NCBI RefSeq assembly: GCF_030209745.1
Contig: NZ_JARVRJ010000009.1
Span: forward strand, 1-64,000
From: Arthrobacter sp. fls2-241-R2A-200
Lineage (GTDB): Bacteria > Actinomycetota > Actinomycetes > Actinomycetales > Micrococcaceae
DNA length: 64,000 nucleotides
Reading direction: 5' to 3'
A program made the position numbers and the translations under genes. Every line of letters starts with the position of its first letter. Within the stretch, counting starts at the first letter, position 1. Positions 27,147 through 36,529 of this stretch are shown in pieces. The notes below the pieces were generated by a model, which saw nothing but the letters and a program-made list of their open reading frames with translations, did not search any database and was not told the origin of the DNA.

Positions 27147-27219
27147 GTTGCCAGCGTAACCGCGGGCGCGCCTGTGGACGAAAGCCATGACAGACCGTCC
27201 AACTCGGTAGTCTAGACGA

Positions 27220-27894
27220 GTGAGTATTCAGAGCGCAGGTCTTTTCATCGCCTTCGAAGGCGGGGACGGTGCGGGCAAGTCAACCCAGGCCGCCCGGCTC
27301 TCTGAAACCCTCGAATCGCGCGGACTCAAGGTGCTGCGGACGCGGGAGCCCGGCGGAACGCCCATCGGGGAGAAACTGCGGTCCCTCGTGCTGGATCACG
27401 GGCATGGAACCATAGATGCCCGCACCGAGGCCCTCATGTTCGCGGCCGCCCGGGCTGCCCACACGCACCAAGTAATCCGGCCAGCCCTTGAGAACGGCAC
27501 TGTGGTGATTACCGACCGCTACATAGATTCGTCGGTCGCCTATCAGGGCATTGGCCGCGGGTTGGGTGCCGAGGGCGTCTCCACGCTCAACCATTGGGCC
27601 ACCGAGGGCCTTCACCCGGACCTGACGGTGCTTCTCGACGTCGACCCCGCCCACGCGCGCCAACGCCGCACCGCCGGCGAGGCCTCCGAAGACCGGTTGG
27701 AATCCGAACCTGATGCTTTCCATTCGGCCATACGTAATGCGTTCTTGGACCTGGCTGAGGCCAACCCTTCCCGCTACTTGGTGCTTGCGGCAGATGGTGA
27801 CATGGGGACGCTCGCGGCGCAGATCCTTGCACGGGTGGACTCGCTGTTGTCCGAGCTGGCGCCGCGTGAACACGTTCCGGGCGGGTGCCCATGA
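27220..27894 (+). CDS. tmk: Thymidylate kinase
   Basis: Tmk phosphorylates dTMP to dTDP. The 224-aa sequence has the P-loop FEGGDGAGKST, the DRYIDSSVAYQG motif and the LID-region arginines. Its stop codon overlaps the holB start (ATGA), so both are translated from one message. The tmk-holB order is widely conserved. Confidence 0.95.
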   Translation: MSIQSAGLFIAFEGGDGAGKSTQAARLSETLESRGLKVLRTREPGGTPIGEKLRSLVLDHGHGTIDARTEALMFAAARAAHTHQVIRPALENGTVVITDRYIDSSVAYQGIGRGLGAEGVSTLNHWATEGLHPDLTVLLDVDPAHARQRRTAGEASEDRLESEPDAFHSAIRNAFLDLAEANPSRYLVLAADGDMGTLAAQILARVDSLLSELAPREHVPGGCP

Positions 27895-29042
27895 GTGTCT
27901 GGGACGATCTCCAAGGCCAAGCACCTGTGGTGGAACAGCTCCGCAAGGCAGCCCAAAGCGAGTCCGGCCTCACGCACGCGTGGCTTTTCACGGGACCGCC
28001 GGGTTCAGGGCGTTCGAATGCCGCCAAGGCCTTTGCTGCAGCGCTGAATTGCGAGAAGGATGATGTCACGCAGCGCGGTTGCGGCGAATGTACGGCGTGC
28101 CACACGATCCTGGGCGAGACCCATCCTGACGTGACGTTCGTGCGCACTGAGAAAGTCACCATCACCATCGATGAAGCCCGCTCGCTCGTTTCCAAGGCCG
28201 GCGACCGCCCCGCCACCGGCAGGTGGCGGATTGTGGTGGTTGAAGACGCGGACCGCATGGCTGAGCGCACCACCAACGTCCTGCTCAAAGCGATCGAGGA
28301 ACCCACACCACGCACCATCTGGATGCTGTGCGCTCCCTCACCGGCGGACGTCCTGGTGACGATCCGTTCCCGGTGCCGTCCGGTGAGCTTGCGCCTTCCG
28401 CCAGCCTCCGACGTCGCCGATCTCCTGGTGAGGCGCGACGGCGTCGATCCTGGACTGGCGCAGCAGGCCGCACGAGCCGCCCAAAGCCATATCGGCATCG
28501 CGCGGCGACTGGCCCGGGACGCCGAGGCCAGGCAGCGCCGCACGGAAACGGTCCGCATACCGCTTGGCCTCAGGGGCGTTACCGCAGCTGTGATGATGGC
28601 CGAGAAACTCGTCAAGATCGCCACCGACGAAGCCAACAGCTCCAACGATGAACGCGATGCTGCCGAGAAGATTGCCCTTCTGGCCAACTTGGGCGCACCC
28701 GAGTCAGGAACTTTGCCGCCATCCATGCGCAGCCAGGTCAAGCAGCTCGAGGACGACCAGAAGCGGCGCGCCAAACGGTCCATCACTGACTCCCTGGACC
28801 GGACCCTGACCGATCTGTTGTCGTTTTATCGGGACGTGTTGATCATCCAGTTGGGGAACGCCGTAGACCTGGTCAACGCTGACCTCGGCGCCGAGCTGGC
28901 CGACTACGCAGGCCGTTCTACGCCGGAAACCACCCTCGCCAGGATGGATGCGATCAACAAAGCCCGGGTCCGTATTACCACCACTAATGTGGCCCCGCTG
29001 TTGGCAGTCGAGTCCATGGCCACAAGCCTGATCCAGCAATAG
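27891..29042 (+). CDS. holB: DNA polymerase III subunit delta'
   Basis: HolB is a clamp-loader subunit that helps load the sliding clamp. The 383-aa AAA+ protein has FTGPPGSGRSNAAKAF as a modified P-loop, a zinc-binding CGECTACHTI cluster, VVVEDADRM for Walker B, and the SRC motif IRSRCRPV. The ATG at 27891 overlaps the tmk stop codon. A longer frame from GTG 27885 differs by two residues. Confidence 0.94.
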   Translation: MSVWDDLQGQAPVVEQLRKAAQSESGLTHAWLFTGPPGSGRSNAAKAFAAALNCEKDDVTQRGCGECTACHTILGETHPDVTFVRTEKVTITIDEARSLVSKAGDRPATGRWRIVVVEDADRMAERTTNVLLKAIEEPTPRTIWMLCAPSPADVLVTIRSRCRPVSLRLPPASDVADLLVRRDGVDPGLAQQAARAAQSHIGIARRLARDAEARQRRTETVRIPLGLRGVTAAVMMAEKLVKIATDEANSSNDERDAAEKIALLANLGAPESGTLPPSMRSQVKQLEDDQKRRAKRSITDSLDRTLTDLLSFYRDVLIIQLGNAVDLVNADLGAELADYAGRSTPETTLARMDAINKARVRITTTNVAPLLAVESMATSLIQQ

Positions 29043-29050
29043 GAGAATCC

Positions 29051-30658
29051 ATGACGTCCGCACGACGCCGGCCTGCCGGCAACCCCTTTCGGGGCCGGCC
29101 TGGCCAGTCCGAAGGCGCCAGTGGGCGCCGCAGGACACTGGCTGCCGTGGTCATTGCGCTTGCTTCTGCGCTGGTGTTCAGCGCTTGCTCGCTGCCGTTC
29201 CTGCCTTCCCCTACTGCGAAGCCGACCACCAATACTGTTGATCCTTCCGTCGCGGCATCGGCTCCCAAAGGCCTTGAAAGTTTCTACTCCCAGACAGTGG
29301 AGTGGACATCCTGCGACAACGGCTTGCAGTGCGGAACAGTGCGGGTTCCATTGGATTACGCCAACCCCGGCTCGGGCGAGATCTCATTAGCCGTCAACAA
29401 GCTGCCGAGCACCGGGAAGAAGCTCGGATCCATCCTGGTCAACCCAGGCGGCCCCGGTGGTTCCGGAGTTGATTTCGTGCGGGACGCCGGCAGCACACAC
29501 TTCACCGCAAAGCTCCGGTCCAGCTATGATCTTGTGGGTTTTGACCCCCGGGGAGTTAAGCGGTCGGCCCCGGTGAAGTGCATGAGCGACGCCGAGCGGG
29601 ATGCCGCCCGTGCAAAGGTCTTCCACGAGAACACTGATGAGGGACTCGCAGCTGCGCTAGCCTTCAACAAGTCCACCGCTGAGCAGTGTGCCCAGCAGAC
29701 AGGGGCCGTGCTGGGACACGTTGATACGGTCAGTGCAGCAAAGGACCTCGACATTTTGCGGGCCATCACCAACCAGTCCAAACTGAACTACCTCGGCTTC
29801 TCGTACGGGACGTTCCTGGGCTCCACCTACGCCTCGTTGTTCCCTGACAATGTGGGCCGTGTGGTTCTGGACGGCGCAGTGGACCCGTCCATCAGCAACG
29901 CAGAATTGACCGCCGGACAAGCCCGAGCCTTCGAACAAGCCATCCACACCTACGTTGCTGACTGCCTCCGCCAGAGTTCATGCCCGCTCAGTGGTTCGGT
30001 GGATAACGGAGTACAGGAAATCAGGGACCTCATCCAGTCCATCAACCAGAATCCGCAGACCGCCAAGGACGGGCGCCGGGTGACCGTCTCGGACTTCATT
30101 AACGGCATCATCCTGCCCCTGTATGACAACCAAAGCTGGCCCGCGCTGACCCAGGCACTCCAGGGCGCGCTGTCCGGTGACGTGTCCCAAATGATGCGGA
30201 TTGCCGATCTCGGCGCTGACCGTGATCCTAATGGGAGTTACACCTCCAACTCGGCCTTCGCGTTCCAAGCTGTCAACTGCCTCGACTATCCGATGATCAC
30301 GGACACCCCCGGGATGCGCGCGGAAGAAGCAAGCCTCCTGAAGGACTCCCCTACCTTCGGCGAGTTCTTTGCTTACGGCGGGGTGACATGCAAGGACTGG
30401 CCCTACAAGAACACGCGGACCCCCGCGCCCGTGAACTACGCAGGCTCGGCCCCGATCGTTGTGGTTGGCACCACGGGTGATCCCGCAACCCCTTATGAGT
30501 GGGCGCAGTCATTACGCAAGCAATTGGGAAACGCTTCCTTGGTCACCTGGCAAGGCGAGGGGCACACAGCCTACGGTCGCTCGAATTCCTGCGTCAGCTC
30601 CGCCGTCGACAACTACTTCATTGACGGAACCCTCCCGCAGGACGGCGTCAAATGCTAG
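29051..30658 (+). CDS. Exported alpha/beta hydrolase, tripeptidyl-aminopeptidase type (TAP)
   Basis: This 535-aa lipoprotein has a basic N-terminus, a hydrophobic segment and a lipobox ending VFSAC. An alpha/beta-hydrolase fold follows, with oxyanion loop NPGGPGGSG, nucleophile GFSYGTFLG, aspartate in TTGDPATPYEW and histidine in GEGHTAYG, then the TAP-like C-terminal domain. It probably trims peptides outside the membrane. The Shine-Dalgarno AGGAG overlaps the holB stop codon, so it belongs to the tmk-holB transcript. Confidence 0.9.
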   Translation: MTSARRRPAGNPFRGRPGQSEGASGRRRTLAAVVIALASALVFSACSLPFLPSPTAKPTTNTVDPSVAASAPKGLESFYSQTVEWTSCDNGLQCGTVRVPLDYANPGSGEISLAVNKLPSTGKKLGSILVNPGGPGGSGVDFVRDAGSTHFTAKLRSSYDLVGFDPRGVKRSAPVKCMSDAERDAARAKVFHENTDEGLAAALAFNKSTAEQCAQQTGAVLGHVDTVSAAKDLDILRAITNQSKLNYLGFSYGTFLGSTYASLFPDNVGRVVLDGAVDPSISNAELTAGQARAFEQAIHTYVADCLRQSSCPLSGSVDNGVQEIRDLIQSINQNPQTAKDGRRVTVSDFINGIILPLYDNQSWPALTQALQGALSGDVSQMMRIADLGADRDPNGSYTSNSAFAFQAVNCLDYPMITDTPGMRAEEASLLKDSPTFGEFFAYGGVTCKDWPYKNTRTPAPVNYAGSAPIVVVGTTGDPATPYEWAQSLRKQLGNASLVTWQGEGHTAYGRSNSCVSSAVDNYFIDGTLPQDGVKC

Positions 30659-30684
30659 CTGGCGCGGTGGTCCCCGTTCCATAA

Positions 30685-31793
30685 GGAACCGCGTTGGGGG
30701 CACTGGTGACACTGGCAGCAACACGATACCGGCACCATTTCGAGTCGGGAGCAGCGGGAGCCGCATCCGGGGCGCCGTCGGTGAGCTTCGCATCGACGTC
30801 CGCCGGTTCATTTACCTGAATCGAAGTCACTCCCGGGGCGGCCAGCCCGCCACCGCCCCCGCAAGACACCACTCCGCCCAGTGTCCAGATCACCAACCCG
30901 ACCGCTGGACAGACCGTGTCCGGCACCATCACGGTAGCTGCGAATGCCACCGACAATGTCGCGGTCTCGTCAGTGCAGTTCCTGCTTGATGGCCAGCCCT
31001 TAGGTAATCCCGTCACCGCCGCGCCTTATGCCGCCAGCCTCAATACCACCACGAGTACCAATGGAGCCCACACCTTATCGGCAAAAGCGACCGACCCGAG
31101 CGGCAACGTGGGCTCAGCTGCCGGGATCGCCGTCACTGTCCAAAACCCGACGCCGCCCATGACCTGCTTCGTCCTGCAAACCAGCATCGCGGCTCGTGGA
31201 ACAGGGACAGTTCAAACGGGGGCGTTCAGCACTGTTATTTCGGGAGAGGTGCTCCTTGCATTCGTGTCCATGGATGGCTCCGGCGGAGCGGCTGGCCAGT
31301 CAGCAACGGTCTCCGGAGCGGGCCTAACCTGGAAGCTCGTGGGCCGGGCCAACTCCCGGTCCGGGGACGCTGAAATCTGGACCGCAACGGCCTCCACGGT
31401 GCTCCACAACGTGACGGTGAGATCCGCACCCGCCAAGTGTGGTTATGCGCAGGACCTGACCGTTGTCGCGTTCGAGGGTGCCACCGGAACCGGGGCAGTC
31501 TCCACCGGTGGTGCAGCCAGTGGGGCGCCGACCCTTACCGTCACTACGACGGCGGCCACCTCACTGGTACTGGCCGTGGGCCATGATTGGGACAAGGCTG
31601 TAGCCAGGACCCTCCCACGGGCTTTGCCATGCTGGATCAATGCGTGGATACCGCCCATGGCGACACCTCATGGAGCGAGTACACCAATCAAGCAACAGGT
31701 CCTGCCGGGACTCCAGTGAAAATCGGGGCTACCGCGCCAACATCGGACCAATGGAACATGGCCGCAGTGGAGCTGCTCAATTCCGGCTCCTGA
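30685..31793 (+). pseudogene. Decayed surface protein with Ig-like domain (frameshifted)
   Basis: A proline-rich linker (PPPPPQDTTPP) leads into a bacterial Ig-like domain (VQITNPTAGQTV to SGNVGSAAG). A second domain follows, starting MTCFVLQTSIAARGTG. Its last part continues only in another frame: TGFAMLDQCVDTAHGD up to VELLNSGS, stop at 31793. The break is at about 31610-31622 and one missing base would restore it. Upstream, the same frame is closed by TGA at 30817. Just before that, SGAAGAASGAPSVSF resembles part of the second domain, which suggests an internal deletion between repeated modules. No signal peptide or start remains. Confidence 0.75.
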
Positions 31794-31831
31794 ACCTAAA
31801 CGCCGAACGATCCGTAGCCGGCTCCCCGGGG

Positions 31832-31858
31832 GCCCCGAACACCCGCCGGGGCTCGTTT
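31832..31858 (+). terminator. Terminator after the pseudogene
   Basis: GCCCCG (31832-31837) pairs with CGGGGC (31847-31852) and is followed by TCGTTTT. The T-tract merges into the -35 element of the tRNA-Thr promoter. Confidence 0.65.
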
Positions 31859-31887
31859 TGACCCGGGCGGCGTAGCTCTATTACAGT
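31858..31887 (+). promoter_or_regulatory. Promoter of tRNA-Thr
   Basis: TTGACC (31858-31863) and TACAGT (31882-31887) are spaced by 18 bp, about 45 bp before the tRNA. Confidence 0.65.
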
Positions 31888-31930
31888 GGTGTCTTGCGTG
31901 ATCAGCCGGGAAACCGGGGAAAAGCGCGGT

Positions 31931-32003
31931 GCTTCCTTAGCTCAGTCGGTAGAGCGTTTCACTCGTAATGAAAAGGTCATCAGTTCGATTCTGATAGGAA
32001 GCT
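31931..32003 (+). tRNA. tRNA-Thr(CGT)
   Basis: A full cloverleaf folds: acceptor GCTTCCT/AGGAAGC, a D arm with AGTCGGTA, anticodon stem TTTCA/TGAAA with anticodon CGT at 31964-31966, and T arm ATCAG/CTGAT with loop TTCGATT. CCA is not encoded. It decodes ACG. Confidence 0.93.
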
Positions 32004-32008
32004 CAGAG

Positions 32009-32048
32009 AAAAATCCCCGCAGGTTCAGATGAACCTGCGGGGATTTTT
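32009..32048. terminator. Terminator shared by tRNA-Thr and the OYE operon
   Basis: AAAAATCCCCGCAGGTTCA pairs perfectly with its complement around a GA centre and ends in TTTTT. It is symmetric, so it serves the tRNA on the plus strand and the minus-strand operon ending at 32078. Confidence 0.9.
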
Positions 32049-32077
32049 GTTGGGAGCCCAACGGCCCCGTAAGCCTG

Positions 32078-33181
32078 CTACGCCGGATCTGCCAGTTCCC
32101 AATCCTTGACGTCCGCCAGGGGAGCAAACACGGAGGGGTCCAGTTCCCCCAACCCTTGGTTGCTGCGGACCAACTGGGGCCAGTTTCGATTAGCCAAAGC
32201 GGCTTTGCCAAGGGCAATAACGTCGGCTGAGCCGTCCGCCACCATGGACACCGCAGTGACCGGATCATCCAGCTGGCCATTGGCAATCACGGCTACGCCC
32301 GAGTATTTCCTGGCCAACGCAGCGAGTGTTTCCGTTGAGTCCGCGAACGCCGGTTCAGTGGCGCGATACTCGGTGGTATGGACGAAATCGATGCCGGTGT
32401 CCCCCAGTGTCGCGAAGATGACTTCGGCTTCCTCCACCCCTCCGCGCCACTTGTGGGCGTGGTCACTGACCTTGGACTGGGAGATTCGGATGCCCACTGT
32501 CATGGCCGGGCCAACAGCTTCGCGAACGTCGCGGCAGATTTCGGCGGCAAACCGCACCCTGTTTTCCGGGGAGCCGCCGTACTGGTCCTCACGCTGGTTC
32601 AAATAGTCCGTGAGGAACTGATCCAGCAGGTACCCGTTGGCACCATGGATCTCGACGCCGTCGAAGCCCGCCTCTTGTGCGCGCAGTGCCGCCTGGACGA
32701 AGCCTTCCCGGACTTCCTTCATCTGGGCCAGGGTCAACGCCGCGGGAACGCGATAGGGACCTTCACCGCGGTAGAAGCCCAGCTGCTCCCCCTTCGGGGC
32801 CACAGCCGAGGGCCCCACGGAGGAGCTAACAAACCGGTTTCCCTGGCTCTGCGCTCCGGCATGCATCAGCTGGGCGAAGATCTTCGAGCCCGCAGCGTGG
32901 ACGCCGTCGACAACCCTGGCCCAAGCCTGTGTCTGCCCTTGGGTTGCGATGCCCGGCTGGTGCAGGTAGCCCTGGCTGTGGGCAGTGTCCGGATAGATGC
33001 CTTCGGTGATCAGCAGGCCGAAACCACCCCGGGCGAACCGCTGGTAGTAGGAGGCCATCCTATCCGTGGCATGCCCGTCCTCCGTTGCGCTGATTCGCGT
33101 CATGGGTGCCAAGGCAACCCGGTTGTCCAGCTCGGTGGTGCCGATCCGGATAGGTGACCAGAGAGGGGTGTAATCAGTCAT
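32078..33181 (-). CDS. Old Yellow Enzyme family NADH:flavin oxidoreductase
   Basis: This 367-aa FMN enzyme of the OYE family has LAPMTRISA for FMN binding, QLMHAGAQSQ, the substrate-site EIHGANGYLLDQFL, and YGGSPENRVRF. Such enzymes reduce activated C=C bonds in enones, maleimides and some nitro compounds. ATG 33181 overlaps the stop codon of the preceding small gene (ATGACTGA). It is the last gene of the seven-gene operon that starts at 38480, so its substrate is probably an intermediate of that pathway. Confidence 0.9.
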   Translation of the reverse strand: MTDYTPLWSPIRIGTTELDNRVALAPMTRISATEDGHATDRMASYYQRFARGGFGLLITEGIYPDTAHSQGYLHQPGIATQGQTQAWARVVDGVHAAGSKIFAQLMHAGAQSQGNRFVSSSVGPSAVAPKGEQLGFYRGEGPYRVPAALTLAQMKEVREGFVQAALRAQEAGFDGVEIHGANGYLLDQFLTDYLNQREDQYGGSPENRVRFAAEICRDVREAVGPAMTVGIRISQSKVSDHAHKWRGGVEEAEVIFATLGDTGIDFVHTTEYRATEPAFADSTETLAALARKYSGVAVIANGQLDDPVTAVSMVADGSADVIALGKAALANRNWPQLVRSNQGLGELDPSVFAPLADVKDWELADPA

Positions 33182-33563
33182 AAAGTTTTCCTTCGGAGTG
33201 ATCGGGTGATGCTGCTGCGTCCGGAGAGGCATCAAATGCCCGGGCTACGAGCGCAGGCAGGCCCGCGTTAGCTGAATCGGTTGCGTATGCCTGCCCGCGC
33301 CTGACCAAGTGGTCGATAACCGAAGCATTGGTGAAACAGCCGAGCACAGCGGAACATAGTTCTTCCACGGTCCGGCACTGGGCGGAGGTTCCTGAGGGAC
33401 CCGTCATCATCCAGCCGTCTGCAAGGGCAGTAACTTTTGGAGCCCCTGGGAGGCCGGTGCAGACCGCGCTGATCGTAGCGGCCACAATCAGGTGTTGCCG
33501 CATGGTCCGCACCGGCCCGAGGATCGGGTCGGCAACGGTTGTCCTTCCACAGGCACCGCACAT
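33174..33563 (-). CDS. Small MCGACG protein of unknown function
   Basis: This 129-aa protein begins MCGACGR, a possible metal-binding CxxC at the extreme N-terminus, with further cysteines at TAQCRTVEELCSAVLGC. It has no signal peptide or membrane segment and I recognise no family. Its stop codon overlaps the OYE start by 8 bp, and it begins 45 bp after an SDR gene. Tight coupling to OYE suggests an accessory role for that flavoenzyme, which is inference. Confidence 0.75.
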   Translation of the reverse strand: MCGACGRTTVADPILGPVRTMRQHLIVAATISAVCTGLPGAPKVTALADGWMMTGPSGTSAQCRTVEELCSAVLGCFTNASVIDHLVRRGQAYATDSANAGLPALVARAFDASPDAAASPDHSEGKLYD

Positions 33564-33608
33564 ATCGTTTCCTCCAGTTTTCGATCGCGCCTTTTTGAGG
33601 TGACGGCC

Positions 33609-34355
33609 CTACGGCATGACGTCGCCTGAGTTGGGCCCCAGCGTTTGTCCGACGAAAAGATTGCCGCCCGGATCGCTTGCCAGCAACAAGGCTGCAGGGG
33701 CTACTTCCTCTGGCGTCCCAAAGCGACCGAGGGGAAGTTCGGCGCGCTTAGCTGCCTTCCAGCTTTCCGAGATGCCCTCCACCAACGGCGTTTCGATCGG
33801 GCCCGGGGCGATGCAGTTGACGAGCACATTGTCCGCCGCTGTTTCCAAGGCCAGGGCTTTGGAAAGACCAACCACACCAGCCTTCGCAGCACTGTAATGG
33901 GTCAGCCCCACCCCGCCCTTGATTGCCAACTGGGAGGCGATATTGATGATGCGGCCCCACTTTCGCTGCCGCATCTCCCCCACCACCTCCCGGCAACAGA
34001 GGAATACCCCGGTCAGGTCCACCGTCAGGGTCTCATTCCACGTGGCCAAGGACATGTCCTCAAGGGGAGACTCCGTCAAAAGTCCTGCGCTGTTGACCAG
34101 GACATCGATTTCGCCCAGCGTCTCCCGTGCCTCGGCGAAGGCAGACCGTACGCTGGCTTCGTCGGCCACGTCCACGCGGATGACGCCTTCGCCTCCGGCC
34201 CTGTCCAGCACCGCCACCCGGTCCCCGTTGGCCATGAAAGCCTCGGCGATGGCCTTACCGATCCCGCTGGAACCGCCTGTGACAACCACTCCCCGGCCCT
34301 TGCCGTCCGGGACGCTCCCGGACGGCCGGCCAGCACCGTCAGTCAACGTGTCCAT
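33609..34355 (-). CDS. Short-chain dehydrogenase/reductase (first of two)
   Basis: This 248-aa SDR has the NAD(P) motif VVTGGSSGIGKAIAE, the NSAG motif, and catalytic Ser and YxxxK in SQLAIKGGVGLTHYSAAKAG. The C-terminus GQTLGPNSGDVMP fits the fabG-like classical SDRs. ATG 34355 has AAGGAAAGGA upstream. An earlier frame start at 34379 adds eight unconserved residues. It is part of the 38480-32078 operon; the substrate is unknown. Confidence 0.9.
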   Translation of the reverse strand: MDTLTDGAGRPSGSVPDGKGRGVVVTGGSSGIGKAIAEAFMANGDRVAVLDRAGGEGVIRVDVADEASVRSAFAEARETLGEIDVLVNSAGLLTESPLEDMSLATWNETLTVDLTGVFLCCREVVGEMRQRKWGRIINIASQLAIKGGVGLTHYSAAKAGVVGLSKALALETAADNVLVNCIAPGPIETPLVEGISESWKAAKRAELPLGRFGTPEEVAPAALLLASDPGGNLFVGQTLGPNSGDVMP

Positions 34356-34383
34356 GCTGTCCTTTCCTTCTCGGGTCACGCCG

Positions 34384-35151
34384 TCAGGCCCGCATCTTGA
34401 CGGTCAGTCCGCCGTCGACCACCAGTGCCTGACCCGTGATGTAGCGGGAGTCGTCGGAGGTGAGGAAAGCGATCACGCTGGCCACTTCCTCCGGTGTTCC
34501 CACCCTGCCCCACGGGATATCGTTTCCGGCCCGTTTCAGCCCCTCCGGACCCAGCGAATTCACAGGGTCCAAGGACTGGGGGGTTTCGATGAGTCCCGGG
34601 ATAACGGCGTTGGCCCGGATCTGCCGGGGACCGAGCTCCACGGCCACGCTGCGGACCAGCCCCAGGACGCCGGCCTTTGCCGCGGCATAGTGGGCGTGCT
34701 CCTCCCACCCATAGACGCCGCCGGCGATGGACGAGACGGCAACCAGCGCTCCGCCGTCGGACATTCTCTCCGCACCAGCGCGCAGCGTGCGCAGCACGCC
34801 GGTGAGGTCAACGTTGAGCATGTCATGCCAGCGCTCGTCCGACATCTCGCTGAGTGAAGAATTGCGCAGGATTCCGGCGTTGGCGATGGCGATGTCCAGC
34901 CGGCCGTACTCGTCCACGGCCCGTTGCGCCAGGGCGTCCACGGACTCAGTGGTGCGGACGTCCACTTCATGGATCACGGCTTCACCGCCGGCTTCCTTGA
35001 CCAGGCGGAGGGTTTCCTCGGGATCGTGGGGGTCGCCGGGGAAGGTGCCAATGACGGACACTACTTTTTGGCGGGCGTAGTGGACGGCCAGGGCCCGTCC
35101 GATGCCGCTGGCAGCGCCGGTGATAATGGCGGCTTTGTGGTTAGACGTCAT
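34384..35151 (-). CDS. Short-chain dehydrogenase/reductase (second of two)
   Basis: This 255-aa SDR has [14 protein letters not shown], the NAGI motif, catalytic serine in AVSSIAGG and YAAAKAG for Tyr/Lys. It differs clearly from its neighbour at 33609, so the two are unlikely to be a recent duplication. The gene starts 11 bp inside the end of the MFS gene (overlap 35141-35151). The pair suggests two successive or stereospecific alcohol/ketone steps. Confidence 0.9.
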   Translation of the reverse strand: MTSNHKAAIITGAASGIGRALAVHYARQKVVSVIGTFPGDPHDPEETLRLVKEAGGEAVIHEVDVRTTESVDALAQRAVDEYGRLDIAIANAGILRNSSLSEMSDERWHDMLNVDLTGVLRTLRAGAERMSDGGALVAVSSIAGGVYGWEEHAHYAAAKAGVLGLVRSVAVELGPRQIRANAVIPGLIETPQSLDPVNSLGPEGLKRAGNDIPWGRVGTPEEVASVIAFLTSDDSRYITGQALVVDGGLTVKMRA

Positions 35152-36529
35152 GCGGGTGATCCTCGCTCAAGGCTTCAACGGGTGGCTTGGCTGCGATCAT
35201 CAAGAGTCCGGAAACCAAGGTGCCGAGGGCACCGACCCAGAGGGCCGCACTGCCGGTACCGGCGACGGCTGCGATGGCGGTAAAGATCGCGCCACCGATG
35301 ATGGTTCCGGGCTGGCTCATGGCACCAATGAAGGCGGTACCCGTGGCCCGGCAGCTTACCGGGTAGCACTCGGCCATGAAGTACTGGATGGCAGCATACG
35401 GGCCCACCAGGAAGAACAGCCCGGCGCCGTAGGTCAGGATGATCATGACGGGGCTTGCCGCGAGGGGGCTTAGCATGATGGAGAAGCAGATGCCGGAGAT
35501 GATCCAGCCACCGATGATGGTCCGCTTGCGGCCGATTTTGTCCCCGATCCAGCCGTGGAAGACGTACCCAAAGTAGGCCAGGAGGTTGATGACGATCAGC
35601 ATCCAGAAAGCATCCGAGAGCTCCACGCCCTTGGCGTTCTTCAGCACCGAACTGCCGAGGACGCTGAAGATGGTGATACCGAAGAAGTTCACGATCCACG
35701 CGATCGAGAAAACGATGGTGTTCCGGCGCAGTTGCGGCTCCCAGATGCGCTTCAGCGGGGCTGCTGAGGAATGCTCGACGCCGTAGGCCTTGGCGAGTGA
35801 GTGCGCTTCTTCGGACCTCCCGCCCTTTTCCAGCTCGGTGAGCTTGTGGTGCAGTTCAAACTGCGGGGTTTCTTTGAGCTTCCGGGCGATGGTCCAGACG
35901 ATGATGGCTGCGGGAATGGTGGCCATCAGGTACAGGGCGCGCCATCCCAGGGAAGGCAGGAAGGCAAGTGCCAGCGCGCTGGCCAATAGGAAGCCCAGGG
36001 GCCATCCGCCCTGGATGAAGGAGTAGTGGAACCCGGGGCGCTTGCGCTTATCGGCAACCTCCGTGACCTGGTAGACCTCATTCATGTAGGTGGCGTTCAC
36101 GGCTTGTTCGGAGAAGCCCAAGCCGCCGAAGGACCGGACTACTACCAGGAGTGCGTTGCTGAGAACCGGAATGCCGGTGGGAATCGCAGCAGTCAGGGCG
36201 GAGACGACGGCGGTTCCACCGATGGTGCTCATCATGCCTTTGCGGCGTCCGAGCCGGTCGATGACGGGGCCGATACCAAAGCAGACGATCGCGGTACCGA
36301 CGGCGATCCATGTGTTGATGGCATATGCCTCCGTGGCCGACCAGCCGAATTCCTGCTGCATGGCCGGCAGCAGGGTGCCGAACAGGCCGTAGTCGAAGAC
36401 GGCCACTGTCCAGGCCAGCAGGGCGAGGACTGTGGCGGTGGTGGTGTGGCGCTTGGAGAAGATGGGGAAACGGCGCTTCTCGTTGGGGCGGGGCTGCGAA
36501 AGGTCAACAGCTGGTTCTTGGATGGTCAT
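35141..36529 (-). CDS. MFS transporter, aromatic/organic acid or sugar-acid type
   Basis: This 462-aa permease has about twelve hydrophobic segments. Signature loop 2-3 is [14 protein letters not shown], and a second copy, [14 protein letters not shown], lies between segments 8 and 9. A long central cytoplasmic loop separates the halves. It overlaps the deacetylase-type gene by 4 bp (ATGA) and the SDR gene by 11 bp. Placed in the middle of the operon, it most likely imports the substrate. Confidence 0.9.
   Translation of the reverse strand: MTIQEPAVDLSQPRPNEKRRFPIFSKRHTTTATVLALLAWTVAVFDYGLFGTLLPAMQQEFGWSATEAYAINTWIAVGTAIVCFGIGPVIDRLGRRKGMMSTIGGTAVVSALTAAIPTGIPVLSNALLVVVRSFGGLGFSEQAVNATYMNEVYQVTEVADKRKRPGFHYSFIQGGWPLGFLLASALALAFLPSLGWRALYLMATIPAAIIVWTIARKLKETPQFELHHKLTELEKGGRSEEAHSLAKAYGVEHSSAAPLKRIWEPQLRRNTIVFSIAWIVNFFGITIFSVLGSSVLKNAKGVELSDAFWMLIVINLLAYFGYVFHGWIGDKIGRKRTIIGGWIISGICFSIMLSPLAASPVMIILTYGAGLFFLVGPYAAIQYFMAECYPVSCRATGTAFIGAMSQPGTIIGGAIFTAIAAVAGTGSAALWVGALGTLVSGLLMIAAKPPVEALSEDHPHDV

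Noticed and set aside
27147..27219. Possible SAM riboswitch before metB
   Set aside because: Only 73 bp separate metB from divergent tmk and no riboswitch-like stems are seen.
27587..28786. 399-codon minus-strand open frame
   Set aside because: It is antisense to tmk and holB, both with diagnostic motifs.
30648..31016. 122-codon minus-strand frame over the Ig-domain region
   Set aside because: The plus strand carries a clear Ig-like domain here; the minus frame is a shadow without conserved features.
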